A DNA stretch of 64,000 nucleotides, taken from contig NC_092576.1 of assembly GCF_037975245.1 (NCBI RefSeq), positions 1,917,501 through 1,981,500 of the forward strand, written 5' to 3'. Numbering within the stretch: position 1 is the stretch's first letter; every line of letters begins with the position of its first letter. Both the position numbers and the translations under genes were made by a program. This DNA comes from Apostichopus japonicus (Eukaryota > Echinodermata > Holothuroidea > Aspidochirotida > Stichopodidae). The notes beneath the pieces were generated by a model. It saw only the letters and a list, made by a program, of their open reading frames with translations, made no database searches and was not told where the DNA came from. Of the stretch, positions 1 through 31,500 are shown piece by piece.

Positions 1-637
1 GTTTTCTCCGGAGATATAGCAGCACCAACGTAAGTCAAAGTAAGGATCACTCTGGTGCTTACACTTAAGGCCTTAATACGTTGGCTAACCCATGTGCCCT
101 AAAGATGTGGCAACAGATTTTGTTATAGCTCAAACCCAGTTTGAAATTGCTCCGGACATGCCCAAGGCTTCAGTTTCTCAAAAGCGGATTTTAGTTTTAG
201 GCTCCAGAAGAGGAAAACCTTACGTTCCATCAATGCATATATGCATGTACTGTAGTTACATGTACTTGTTGTCGCCCTCGTCATTTTCACTTTGCACTAT
301 GGCCATTTTGAATGATGACAAAGGTATTAGTAAGAAAATTAACAGGACAATGATTAATTAGCAAAAAAAGACTAGTATAATGTTTAATGGCAGAGTTAGT
401 GTTAGGCAAACTGCATGATCAACAGAACATAAATAGTAGGGGAATAAGAGTATTGGGAAATTTCTGTGCCGGTTATTTGGGTCATGGATTGACAACGGAG
501 AATGTCATGGAATGAAGTGGCATTCGAGAGGGGGAAAGTACATTCCCTACTTGATAGTAACAAAAGCACATGTAAACAAAATCTCTTAAATGATAATTCT
601 CATTTCAGGACAAATAACACATGTAAAGGTAACAAAC
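1..637. other. intron sequence of the DUF547 gene, no exon seen
   Basis: This stretch follows the donor of the last recovered DUF547 exon (donor GT at 636-637, minus strand). The continuation of the domain (a conserved cysteine/proline block after CGAK) is not encoded here in any minus frame. An 89-codon plus-strand frame at 92-361 has no recognisable family motif and is probably chance. Confidence 0.5.
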
Positions 638-3600
638 CTTAGCTCCGCACACCAATGCAAAATGAACTCTTGGATCGAGCGAACTCATGACAAACTGAAG
701 TCTTGAGTCGCCATCTTTGAAGAAGAGCTCTGGAGATGATGGGTGTGGTCTGTTGCCTGTTGGAGACGAAGAAAAGGATGAGACCAAAATACATTTTTAA
801 TAAATCAGGGCATCGTTTGGCAATTTAAACATCTGCACATTATTAATGATTTATTTAATTAATGCTAAAATGACCATGGAGTATTTATACCCAACCACCT
901 TTGTGTATATGTACAAGTCTTCTTAGAAAACATCAGAGCATGTTTCTGACCAAACACTGATTTGAAAAAGACAAAGAAAGGTCATAATATTTCAAATACT
1001 TGAAAATTAAAATGATGGTAGCCGATGATCAACTGGGCTCACCAGATCGAAATATCTTATGAATATGCATGAAGGTGAATATTCAGTTATATATTTTCAT
1101 ATGTACATTCATACATAATATGCATGTAAATATTTATGATAAGGGTTATGAATATTAATACACCTACATTTGTTCATATTCATGCACACATTAATCTTGA
1201 TAAACATATGAATATTCAACGGTAACTCATAAGAACTTAACCAATGTGTTCAAAGGTAATATACTGTATAATACCTCTCAAAACACCATGTTCAATGTCA
1301 TCTAATGAATATTCATCTCCACTAATGATGTATCCTGTGCTCCTCCAAAACTTCTCCACATCCAACACTGACCTTGGCAAGGTTGGGCATTTGGCAAGAC
1401 CGTGAATTGTTAATGCATTATAAATATCTGAAAACTGTCACATCGGAAAACTAATTCCCATAACATGATGTCAGCAACTTTGCATAGCACAAGATGAGGA
1501 AACAATATCTTAACAGTGGTTTTACCCTGGGCAGTTATGACACATCAATTACAAATCTGCTTCCAAAACTTTCTCCTTTGTGAACCATGTTACGATTTCA
1601 AAAGGCTCGCCACGACCCTTAAATTTCTATTCGTTTTGTGTAAATGGAACCAAATATACTCCTTTGTGTCTGGTTTACACTAAACTACACATGGACTGAT
1701 CCGATTCCAATTAATTGATTGCAATTAATTGCTCATTGATTGAAAGTAAGTAGAACAAAAACACATCACAACTTAAGACATGGGGAAGTTGAATATCAGA
1801 TTTATGTTTACTGTACCAATCAAATTGTTTGGTATTTGAAAACAAAAGCTTGTCAACATTGTAAACATTTACATTTCAATAATAATGATGAAAAATGCTT
1901 TTCGTTCATTCTCAACATTGTAAACATTTACAATTCAAAGGATACTGATGAAAAATGCTTTTCTTTCATTCTCAACATTGTAAACACTTAAAATTCAAAG
2001 GATACTGATGAAAAATGCTTTTCTTTCATTCTCAACATTGTAAACATTTACAATTCAAAGGATACTGATGAAAAATGCTTTTCTTTCATTCTCTTTCAAA
2101 GAGGTCAGGTCAACATGCTGTAAGTCAACTGCTTTCATCTCATAACTTTTAAAGAGGTCACCCTCTTTCAACCGATGATAATCTACACTATGGCCATCTT
2201 CCAGCATAAACTCTCCTTTCATCCTGTAGAGTATTAGAGATGGAAAATTCATTCATACTTGTTAAAAAATCCTCAAGTTGGATTGGTCGGTTGTCGTCAG
2301 CTGACTGGGCAGTAACCTATGGATACTGCACGGTAAACTCACCGGCACATTAATATAAAGTTTCAAGAAGAAAAGAAATCAAATATTTATGGTAGCTGAT
2401 AAGTGAAATATGTTTGGTCAAATAGACTGCTGGTCTGCTGAATTTGAGGATAATTTTATGATTTCTACCTAAAAGGCAGCTTTCATGAAATGTATGTACC
2501 GTGAGATTCTTTGTTTTCCACTATTTAAAAGGTCAGAGACATGGCATGGTCAGAGAGGTAAAAATCACAGAATATGCTGACATCAGGATAATGAACATGA
2601 TGAAGTTACATGGAGGGTTTTGAAGTGGGAGTATCAGGTTACCAACTGTAGTATTCTTCTCGCTGACACAGTGAAGATTGAATCAGATATAGACGAAGGG
2701 ATTTAACATTGGCTTAAACACTTTATTTACATAGAACACAACTCTCCATCGAGGGCGCTCTTTCAAAATTACTTTGATACACTACACCAACTTACCATAA
2801 GTCAGACTGTTTAATTAGGTTCCAAATTTTTGCAACATAATAAACTGCATTGTCAAGAAGGTAAACTAGACTGTATCTAAATATCCTTTTGATAAGATAG
2901 AACCAATTTCCAGACATAAAATATGATCGATGGCTGCATAAGAGCCAGACAAGCTTGGACAGAAATGTTACAGTGTAGTCCTCTTTAAGAATATCCAAAT
3001 GTTTTTCAAAGCTGAGGGCTGGATGTACTGCCCCAACTTTCAACAAATGAAATATGGCAACATTAGATGTGAACCTCTTGAGGGTAGAATAAAGCCTTAG
3101 AACATACAATCTTCCTAATTGCCATATCCATGTGTAGATGTCAAATGGCTTGTTAAGCCTGACACCTCACTTCTGATGAGTGGCCTTGATTTATAGTTTC
3201 AGTATATTTCAGTGTTTCAAAATTTAAAATATGCAGATTGGAAAACCATGGACATATCTGGGATGAAAATCCCTTCTTACGCTGCTGGCAAGGTATTAAC
3301 CATACTACTTCCCGGATACTCATTGCTACCCTATTGTGCTACTGCCGTTATCAAATCGAATATAACAGTGATCACTGGTAATATTAATTAAGAAATTGTT
3401 ATTAATTACTGTCGGAAGATTGTCAATGAGATTGAGTCATCTGAGTGACATGCAAATCACTTTGGTATAAGAAAAAGAAAGAAAAGTGTTCAAGCATTCA
3501 ACTTATATTTTGAATCTGTTTAAACTTCATGGCATTTGATTATTTTCCAGTAATTGTTGACATACCTCAACATTAGTTTTTGTAATTCCCTAGAGACCTC

Positions 3601-3671
3601 CAGGCCAGGGCGAGGTAAGTGTTGATTTAATATATTCATAGCTCCTTTAATCTTGTCAGATGAACATCTAG
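638..3671 (-). CDS. DUF547-domain protein, partial (four internal exons)
   Basis: Four exons splice in frame on the minus strand: 3566-3671, 2066-2223, 1275-1427, 638-756. Every junction phase agrees (AG|G, A|AT, G|GC). The joined reading passes through EVSRELQKLMLR, LEDGHSVDYHRL, VDLTSLKENERKAFFIN, IYNALTIHGLAK, RGNRPHPSSPELFF and LDPRVHFALVCGAK. The motifs AFxIN-IYNALTIHG and DPRVHFALVCGAK are hallmarks of the DUF547 family, whose biochemical role is unknown; animal members often carry extra N-terminal domains (family knowledge). The last exon ends in phase 0 just before the expected SCPPI-like block, so the 3' end lies left of base 1. The 5' exons were not found; they would lie between 3672 and the PSMD2 promoter or be too short to recognise. 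The 2066 donor is U12-like and sits in a 60-bp tandem array. About 178 codons recovered. Confidence 0.85.
1853..2096. repeat. 60-bp tandem array across an exon 3' end and its donor
   Basis: About four copies of a 60-bp unit. The rightmost copy contains the true 3' end of the DUF547 exon (ending at 2066) and its donor. The next two copies (donor blocks at 1997-2005 and 1937-1945) keep the exon end and donor exactly; the leftmost copy has lost the donor. All three minus frames through the array are closed, so the copies cannot extend the exon as coding sequence. Confidence 0.85.
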
Positions 3672-4784
3672 CTATATAGGAAGAAATTAGTAGAAGAAAT
3701 AAATAACTTAGCCATTTTATAAAGGTTTCTTTGAAGCATGTTATTTTGACTTTACAACTTTACTTGTGGGTCAGCTTCCAATATTATGATCGACTTGTCA
3801 GGAAAGGCTCTTTGTTGATGATCTGCGATTGGGAGATTTTTTCTGATTCTTTTTACTGGAGAATATTGAATTAGGGTGTTAATGGGATATTTGACATTCT
3901 GCTCCTACCTTGTAAGTATATGTTTATTAACGTCCAATGCATACTGATTGCTATATGAAACATGAAGACGGATCGGTATGCCTAAATTAAGTCACTGCTA
4001 AACCAAAAGCAAGTACAGTATATTAAACGTAGCCTCTGCCTAGGTAATCTCAAACCTAGCTACTTGCCTGTGTTCTCTGTGCTGTCTTGGCCCAGCCAAT
4101 GCATATATGTCAAATGCAATCAACTTGACGTTTTACTAGAATAGGTACACCTCCAGGCTACAGTAACGTTAGTCTATGGCAAAACGTCAACACATAATAC
4201 TTAGGCCGAAGCTAAGTTAGATCATGCCTAACAGTAACAGTGAGAATAACGTAAGGCTAAGTTGGGGCTGACATAAAGCCTAATCAGTAATGAGGCTAAC
4301 TGTTATTGTTACTGTAAGTGTTAGGCCTAGCCCAGTTTGTGTTAAACTGTCAAAAACTCAAATTTTATTGAGCCATGCCTTGGGCTGATTAATTTGGATG
4401 TTCTCACTTCAATTGTTAGAGTTTCAGCAAGCTTCCCAAGCACAGGAAATTCGATGATTGTGCGCTTTGCATAACATCTAAGTTTTCGGTCATGTGACAA
4501 ATTGTTTCGGTGTTTTCATTTCGCGAAATCGGTATGTTGTACAGCAGCATATAGAGAAACCTACTTTGGAGGTATCATGTCAGCTAAATTATTCCTTTGC
4601 CTCTTTGCGTGTACCAATTCGAACATTTTTGACATCCCATAATGCTTGACGTACTGCAGAAGACATGCAGTATTCGGGAAATAATTAATATTTAAAAGTA
4701 GAACCTAGTAAAAAAAACGGATGTATGCAGTTGGTTGGGATGATAATCACCACCCAGTTAGCTGCTAACAAACTTATCAAGGGA
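3672..4784. other. unassigned: DUF547 5' region, no exon recognised
   Basis: AT-rich sequence upstream (minus strand) of the first recovered DUF547 exon. The missing 5' exons and promoter of that gene may lie here, but no reading frame with family similarity was seen. It ends at the left target duplication of the composite transposon. Confidence 0.3.
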
Positions 4785-6224
4785 TTAAGCGTACGGGACC
4801 ATTTCGGTTTGGGGGGGGGGGCAGAAACTTTTGTTCCCGAAATTTCCCGGGACACTATCTAAGCGGAGCGCCACCATCGGTTGGCGCGTGGCGTACAAGA
4901 ATTTTTGGGGCAAAATATCCCTCTCAGATTGCCGGAAATGGCACTTTTGAGGCCTTGCAAGTTGCATCTAAACATTCTTTATTTTATAATCTCACGTTTA
5001 GAAAGTAACACTTCCCCAAAATTTTGGTAAATTAGAAGAAGGAAAAAATGATAACATCACATTGACGGGGAAAACTAGGACAGTATATTTTTTAACTCCT
5101 ATTTAGTTACGGTATTTATTATTTTAACACAGTACTCAGCTACCCCCAGAAATAACATACATTGTTCAACGACACGTAGGAAGGAAAATATCGCTGTGTC
5201 GGGTGAGACTGCAATTTGTCTCACAAAAACGTATATAAAAAATAACAAAGAATATGATAAACCCAGTGGCGGAGCTAGGGGTATTGGTCAGAGGGGGCGA
5301 GAATTGTCTGTATAGGGCGCTTTTGACACTATCTAAGCGGAGCGCCACCACAGGTTGGCGCGGAGCGTACAGAGTTTTTTTGAGTAAAGATACTCCCTAG
5401 ATCGCCGGAAATGACCCTTTCCGGGCCTTGCTAGTTTGCAGATAAACGAAGAATAAATAGCCTTTAGAGATATTTTGTCAGTAAATTACAGCAAGAAAAT
5501 GTGACAAATGTCAATACTTAGATGAGGAGCGCAATAGAAAAGTCAATAATCGCGAATAAGTAAAAAGTCGTAAAAAGCTGAAAAGGGCGCCAGCAGTACA
5601 TTTGAGTCCGTCAGGGGAGGGGGGGGGGGCATTCGCCCTGACTATATGGACGCTCCGCCACTGGATAAACCTGTACTTTTAGGCTTGTAGGCACTCCCCC
5701 CACCCACCACCCATGAAAAAGAAAATGTTTTTTATATAGGGGCCTTACACTCATGTCTGGGATGTCCAGGTATACAGTTGACTAGTTAGAAAAAAATGTT
5801 TACTGCGTTTTTTTTCACTTCAGAGACTGCTAATCTCCATGCATGCTTGTCACCACGATTGTGAGCGGCGTTCCCTGTTAATAATTTTGGGCGATAGCCG
5901 ATAGTGCAAAAAGCGTGTTAGCCCAAATTAGCTGCGCTTACGGTGGTATTACTCGGAAATATTCGGGCATCATGATGCTAAATAAAGAAAATCATTAGGC
6001 CTATATTAATATTAATGTCACAAAACAAATAACACAGAACGCTCTCCACGGAATTTTCGGGCAAAAATATGAAAAAGATTCGGGCAAGCTACTATATATT
6101 TATATATATTTTTTCTCCTCTTAGGCTGCCCGAATATTTCAGGACTTTTGCCCGAATTTCTTGTCCTCTGGAAATTGGGGGGGGGGGCAGTCTCCCTGCC
6201 CCCCCCCGCCTCGTACGCCTATGA
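4785..6224. mobile_element. 1.44-kb inverted-end DNA transposon relic with 8-bp target duplication
   Basis: The element is flanked by identical 8-bp repeats TCAAGGGA at 4777-4784 and 6225-6232. Its ends are imperfect inverted repeats built around GCGTACG (left TTAAGCGTACGGG, right CGTACGCCTATGA). An 8-bp duplication fits the hAT superfamily. No transposase frame survives, so it is non-autonomous. G or C runs sit near both ends. It carries a roughly 120-bp module (about 4850-4975) that also occurs in two other MITEs in this window, and a complete second MITE is nested at 5264-5663. Confidence 0.75.
5264..5663. mobile_element. hAT-type MITE, 400 bp, nested
   Basis: Terminal inverted repeats CAGTGGCGGAGC at the left and GCTCCGCCACTG at the right. 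Identical 8-bp target duplications GATAAACC lie at 5256-5263 and 5664-5671. End sequence and duplication length match hAT non-autonomous elements. There is no coding capacity. Perfect duplications suggest insertion was fairly recent and occurred after the outer element was in place. Confidence 0.9.
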
Positions 6225-6826
6225 TCAAGGGACAAAACAGAGCAAGGACAGATTATTCTCAAAAAAGATGGTGAATTTCATCTCGATGTAGTTCTGTTCA
6301 CATTAACGTAATATACTTGTAGTCACAACAGTGACGTGCGAGTATCATCCCACACCTCTGTCAGTCAGGCGGGGTAAAGTAATAACACAACCTAGTTATC
6401 AGAATTAATCATAAACCTGGTTTATATGTAACATTGGACCTCTAAATTTTGAGCGTTTTTCTTACAGTGGACCGATTGACCTGGCTCACACCCACACCGC
6501 CAACTTCACTGAACTGTCCACAGTGAAAGGTTCGTGTTTCTACCTGAATTAACATTAATTTTGCCTTCTTCAGTTCGATACAAATCACGTTTATACGGTA
6601 GTATTTGCTTATCTAAATCTTGGCAATACACTATTTTGTAAAAAGGTTGTGAATTCTCATGTTGTTGTAACGCTTGCCTTTGCATGTTGATCGGTAATGG
6701 AAAAAAATTGATGATCCAATCGGCGTTCCATGTACGGCTTTGTTATTATCGCCGTTTGGTAAAGCAATTAGAATCTCATGTTGAAATACTCCTCTCTTCT
6801 ATTCGCTCAATAGCACGGACTGAAAA
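6225..6826 (+). promoter_or_regulatory. probable PSMD2 promoter and 5' UTR region
   Basis: About 600 bp lie between the composite transposon and the PSMD2 start codon. A pyrimidine-rich stretch (CTCCTCTCTTCT, about 6789-6800) lies shortly before the ATG. No TATA box was identified and the exact transcription start cannot be set from sequence alone. The insertion of the transposon just upstream may have displaced or supplied promoter elements. Confidence 0.35.
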
Positions 6827-24895
<18,069 letters not shown>

Positions 24896-27800
24896 AGCAA
24901 GCCAGCAAATAATTATTCGAATGGTTATGCAACGGATTGGAGCAACGCTGTCGAAAGATACGACTGATATTTAAACTTTCTTTTTGTAGTACAGAGTTTG
25001 TACTTGCAATGTTGAGGTGTTATGTCTAAATGTTTTACCAGCTTCGTACCACCTGTTTTAGTATCAGGAGTTAACAAGAAAGCTCTAAAAAAGGCTCGGC
25101 AAACGACAAGTGTTCAATGTTAAGGGCAGTGACCCAGGCTCAACTCACAGAGAGCTGTAAATTTGGAAGACAAATTCTGTGATGTCTTTTTTGAGTCGAC
25201 GGCCCCAAAAAGATTTGATGCAGTAAGTGGTAAATTTGAAGGTCTCTCAAGAAATTTACTGCTTAACGATTGCTGTCGCTAAATTCCAATACTGCTTAAA
25301 TGGAGGATTCGTTGCCATAATGTCCATTAAGAGACAATAATAATATTCATTGGGTCTACATGTGATCTCTAGAAGACACAATATCAGAACCAGCTATTTC
25401 TTGGTTGCAACTTACCTGTTACTTGTCATTGACAATGTACTTTGTTAATTTCCCAAGACCGGCCTATTTGTTCCCCAATTTCACATCTTTTCGCTTTTGA
25501 TTTCTATTGAAGCAGTCACAAAGTCCTACATATCACCTGATTCAGGAAACAAAAGATATGATGCCCTACTTATATGCTAACCAAAAGAGAAGGTAGTTTA
25601 CTATGCAAAGCTTAGGTTCCAAGTTTTCACATACATGTTACCTGTTAGGCTAACATGATCATCTTCAGTTCCACAAACAGTTCATTTCTCAAATAGCATG
25701 TATAGTAGGCAACCCCATTCTTCATAGGAATCAATTTCTCATGTAGCTAGTTAAGGCAAAGGAGTGAAGTAACCCAGTTAGATTACAGGTTTGGAAAGGG
25801 GTGGGGGCAGGAAGGGAGGGACTGCAGAACAGTCTTGTCAGAGTGGAACATATGATAAGCCTTGGGGAAGAGGTCATATTTTGATATATCTGGAATAAGT
25901 AAAATGGTTTCAAAGAAGAATCGCACTCATGCCCTTAAGACCTACATTGACATTTAGTAGGCTACATTTATTCCATAATTTACAGGAAGTGAGCAGAATG
26001 TTTGTTTTGATGTCTTGTGGAGGAAATATGTCAAAAGATATAGCAATCTACTCCAAGAGAGATTAAGCTTATATCTGATAAATCTTCACAAAAGTATTTG
26101 CACTCGATATCGAGGAAATGAAACAAGTAATATAACTTTGATGAATGATAGAGGTCTCATGTTAATGTTTACAAATTGTTGGTGAAATAAATAAAAAAGA
26201 CAAAGAATTTTGTATAACACATTTATATATTATAATGGAGTTGTTTTTAATTTTTTGTTATTTAACAATTTTAAAATCGTTCAACTCCCTTATTTTCTAT
26301 GACACATTGCTACATGGTAGTGCAAAATTACAGTGGCCTTTCTTTTATCTGTAAAGTAAATCAAACTCACCCAAGGAATTTTCCACAACTCTTCTTAATT
26401 TTTTTATCCAACAACTAATCTGGTATCAAGGGGACATACATTTAAAGACAAAATGGGATTAGTATGAATTAGTTGCCATGATGACCAGGACAAGATTTTG
26501 AAATTCCTAACAAGTTATTTTATCCATTGGGTGGTGTGTCAGCATTTTCCTGACGATCACATTATTTGGCCAATAAAATTGTAAACTTTATGAAACATTC
26601 ATCGTCCTTAACTAAAAAAAATTCTTACCAAACAAGATATGAAGCTAGTACACAGAATACCTAACAAACCCAATTAATAAACACAAAGAGAGCGGGTCAG
26701 TTTGATAACTGTCAAAATGATATACCATGGAATTGAGCAAGAAAGTGGATTGATTAGAATGTCAAACCAGTGACCAAAACTTGGAAGCTCTGCTAAAAAA
26801 AATTCTCTGCTCTGTTTTCCATTGTTTATAATATCTGTCAGTTTTCCATTTACTGATAAACTGTATGTTAGTATACATTAAACTCCGTTTGTTAGATGGA
26901 ATGAATCGTAGCGATATAAAAACATTTTTTTTTTGCTCAATGCACAAGAAAGCAATATCCTATTATTCTTAACCCATTGAGATAAGAAACTTTTTTTTTT
27001 CTGACAGGCTCCAGAATGGAGTGTATATTAGGTCTAGTGAAAGGTTGTGCTCATAATGCCTTGGTGGTACACCCCCACCCCCTGGATGGATGCAGGAGTC
27101 TAGTCCTATTGTTTCACATAGGATGAAACAAGTGAAAGATGCCCTTACTTTATACATGGATCAGTTTTAAAATCATCCCTCTAGAATCAAGTCCCATAAA
27201 GAAGTTGCAATAGTCCGTTTCCACTTTCTGCCGAATTTACTCGAGTAGGTACAATGTCTATTCATGAGAGTAATGAAACCTTTATCAGGCACAAAGATTC
27301 ACATGGTACGTCTCCTGTTTAAACTAGATAAGACCCACATACCAGCACCCTCTGTTGAATTTGGGCGGCGCTAGAAACCTTATTGTCAGTACTCCTAACA
27401 TGTCAGTTGAATAATTCATTTTGGAAACTTCTACAAGGTAAGCTAATATCTTCGACCTAATACTGATTCCCTTGAAAACAATGATGGCTGAAAACAATGT
27501 TTGAGTTTTATCTCGATTCAGTGCTCTCCTACCCATCCAACCCCTCCACTGCCCCCTCCACTGCCCCCTCCACTGCCCCCATCACCCTTCTAACCATGTA
27601 ACCTAATTGTGCAACATGCAAAGTAAAACATGAAAAGCCTCCCCTAGTACACACCCCAGACAAACTTGGGTTCCTTCACAAAATACAAACAAGGAATATA
27701 TATATATATGTGTATTAATTTTTGTTCTCACAGTACTCCATTGTAATACTTTATTACCACATTCGATAAAACTCTACCCACCTTCATTCCATAAAATTAA

Positions 27801-28523
27801 CTTACTAAATACATATTTTTTTTCAATAACCATATCATATTTAATTTGACAAGGACGAGCATCTGTTGATGACAATATATATATATAACGAAGCACTGGC
27901 TTTGGAGAAAAAAACTGAAAACAATTGCAAGAATAGTTGTGAACGCTACCAAGGCCGTGTCTGACAAAATCATGAAAAAGTTATAAACTGATTCAAATTA
28001 AATATGACATGAGGTGGAATTTCCAGTGGCATTCTCCCACCCAAAGTAATCTTCATTCCACAAACTTATGCAGTCCACTCGAAATTACAGATATACCTAG
28101 GTGGAATCCTAGCATGCAATGTTCATTAAAGTCTCCTTCACAGCCTCCTCCTCACCCCCCCCCCCTTCACTAGATATGTTTGACTTGATACGAAACGTCT
28201 CTCTCCTACATCATAGAAATGCGGTACCAGCAGCTGTGATGGAACACCATTTAATTATAACATTATATATTTAGTTATAACACACGACAGAATTTTGATA
28301 AACGGTTCCTGAAGTGAACAACAGAATGCTTTCTTCCTATCAATCCCATACATGCACCCTTAGAGTATACAGCTATCCCAGTCCTGGTCTATAAACATCC
28401 ACACATTCATCCATACAAAGAAAGGTAGTCTAGTTTCCCCAAACAGTACTGGCACGAGGTTCAAAATTTGAGGAGGGGGTTGTGTAATAAGGTGCCAACA
28501 TTCACGGTGAGGTATTGCACAAT
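24896..28523. other. convergent intergenic region: 3' UTRs of PSMD2 and ATP6V1C
   Basis: No coding exon is recognised. AATAAA at 26186-26191 (overlapping a second at 26190) is the best PSMD2 polyadenylation signal I see, implying a 3' UTR of about 1.3 kb. On the minus strand, the complement of TTTATT at 27750-27755 is a possible signal for ATP6V1C. Short frames here have no family motif. Two small TA-rich runs occur near 27700 and 27875. Confidence 0.45.
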
Positions 28524-31500
28524 TCATTTCTTTTCCCAGAAGTTGATGTTGATAGGGTAGTACACATATGGATAATATTCATTGTTGACCATAAAGCCAG
28601 GAAGGTCAAAGTTTGCCTGTAAAGAAAACGAGGACATCACATTCAACTGATCAGCTTTAAAATGTTGACAACAGGTGTTGCATCTATATATACAGTGGAT
28701 CAAACAATATTATTGGTTGAATTTGGAAGACTCTTGGATGCACCCAACGAAGTCTACTGAAACTAAAGAATTTGCTCAATTAAAATATTTTACACATCTT
28801 AATGCTCTGTACACTATTAGGTCAGAAACTTTTGCTAACATGAGTGTAAGTCAAGTCATACGGTCCACAACTTCCATTTCTCAAGTAAAGTCATTGACTC
28901 ATGTCACCATATTATCTCTATGGAGGAAAATCTTGATGAATTTCATAGTTGAAACTTCATATTTGAAATCCATTTTTGAAAGTCACTGAATATTTCAACG
29001 CTCACCAAATAAATGCAGGCTAACCAGTTTGTCCCAATAGTGCAAAGTCTAATGTCCATGAATTGCATTGCCAAATAAATCCATTATTCTCATGGTTTTT
29101 TGAGCTGTTTAAGGTTATCATGGTTTCACTGAATATAAAGGACTATACCTCTGAGACGGTGTTTGCTGTACCGCTAGTGTCGAGGTGAGAGTAGAGATCT
29201 TTCAACATCTCCCTTAATCTCTTTTGTGTCTTCTTGTAAGGGTGGAGTAACATGGCCTGGAAGTTGACGGGCAAACCATACCTAAGCAGGAGAAGACGAG
29301 AGTAGAGGAGAATCATCCCTGTTCTGAAACGCAGCTATGCAATTGGCTAGGATGATTAGGGTCTACTATGAATATGTTAATGTGACATAAATATTATACA
29401 CAAAGAGGAAAGCCACCCTAAAAATCAAAATCTCTTTGAATGTTAACTTTCTTCATCACTTGCTTACTGGTGAATGAAAGGAGGGAAAAATCCAGATCGT
29501 TGACTACCTTCTCATTGTTCAATCAAAGAAGAAAAAGCCTCTCACCTTAAAACAGATTCCACGAACACTCTGATAGCCTTCACATGGATCCAGGCAGTAA
29601 AACATTCACTGAAATTAATCTTCAACCATCTGACCAAAGGACCCTGAGACAAGATAATTAAAACAAAGTATATTACATATTTTTTGGGGGGAAGATATTA
29701 ATTCCTCCAAATAGCCGAATAAAAATTCAATATTCAAAGTTTGGATGTGGGTGAGACCATGTGGGTGTCAGAAGGCAATTATAATAAAGGTAATTAACGC
29801 ATGATCGGACAGACAACAATTTTATTTCAATTTGTTCCTAACAGCATTAAACGTTAACAATAGTCAACACAAGTTTTAACCACTGTTGAACTGGAAAAAA
29901 TGATAGTTTTAACACGTAATATCTCTGTGGCCAGTAGTTGCCATAGACAAATCAAAATGCCATAAGCCTTTGCCATGCCACTTGTATCTCAAATGGGCTT
30001 AGTTGGACTCCACAGAAAACGGCAGGTTTCCCTGTTCACACAGTATTCATACACTGATAAAGACGTAACCCCTTATCACGCTGTATTCATACACTGATAA
30101 AGAAGTAATCCTATCAGGCCATATTCAGACATTGATAAAGAAGTATCCCTTATCACGCAGTATTCATACACTGATAAGGAAGTAATCCTTATCACGCAGT
30201 ATTCATACACTGATAAGGAAGTAATCCTTATTACGCAGTATTCATACACTGATAAGGAAGTAACCCTTATCACACAGTATTCATACACTGATAAAGAAGT
30301 AATCCTTACATATTGCTTGTTTTTGTCCGCAGTCAGTTTGTCTCGTTCGTTCTTCCCAGCTGCGACTTCCTCCTCGCTATAAGTAAAGTCTCGGACAATA
30401 AATCTAACAAGAGGAATTTGAAATCAAACGAAACGATTATTCAACGATGGAGTTTCTTGTTTTCAGAAACTAATCCTAAATTTATGAAGAAAACATGTAC
30501 CATTAGGATTAAATTTATTACATTATACTGTTTTAAAATGAAAACAACTAAAAGGCTGGGAGATAATGGCATCTTATTTGAGCGGCATCCTTATTTCTAC
30601 TACATGTCTACTGCTGTAAACAGCAACAATTCCTGGCAGAACAAGTCAGTGTTACAATAATGGAGACAAAATCATATCATCATATCATCTCCGCTAGGAT
30701 TGTTTGAATCAGATAAATTAATTGATGATGTTTCATGGAAGATTGACCATAAGGACATATGCCTAGCATCCTTGGACAACTGTCCCAGAATGTAATTACA
30801 ATTACACTGGCAAAGGATCCTCATACAGACAGTCAAAATTTGTTCAATAAAAAAGATAAAAATTGTTTAAATAAACTCATTAGTTTCTAGATTACTTTAC
30901 TTTCTAGGCAATATGATAAATATTTTTTACTTTAACATATTACATACTCATAATTAATAATCATTTTAATGTCTTACATATTCATTGTAATCTTTAATTT
31001 GAATGTCTTGCATATTCATTATAATAATTTTTAATTTGAATGTCTTGCATATTCATTATAATAATTTTTAATTTGACCTTACATATTCATTTTAATCATT
31101 TTTAATTTTAATGTCTTGCATATTCACTATTCTACCTAATATTATTTCATCATACTAACTTGTTTTCTCTGGCATGGAGTTTGTATTCATCAACGACTTT
31201 CTTGAAGAGAGTCACTGTGAAGAGGGAATTTTCAGAATCTGACGAGATTTTCCTGAGAAGAGGGAAGAAAAATAAAATTACACAAACAATTCCTTCTATA
31301 ACGAGGAGAATTTTCTTTCTCATAAAATACAGTAAGCAAGTGACTGGCTCCAGCCGATAGGCGGGTGAGTTATTTTTATTGGGGCACTGCCAGATTTGGC
31401 CTACTTGACTTGCTCACTCCTGTGTTACATACGTAGTTGACTGAGTTATATTAACAGCAACATCAACTACAGAACATGTTGTGTCTAACAATTTTAACTC

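Noticed and set aside
28675-28989. 104-codon plus frame inside an ATP6V1C intron
   Set aside because: Low-complexity AT-rich composition, no motif, and opposite to a well-supported gene.
30076-30288. Minus-strand repetitive protein with a 13-residue repeat
   Set aside because: A 39-bp minisatellite in an ATP6V1C intron keeps a frame open by arithmetic; there is no start context or family match.
30015-30309. Regularly spaced repeats resembling a CRISPR array
   Set aside because: There are no unique spacers; it is a head-to-tail minisatellite in an animal intron.
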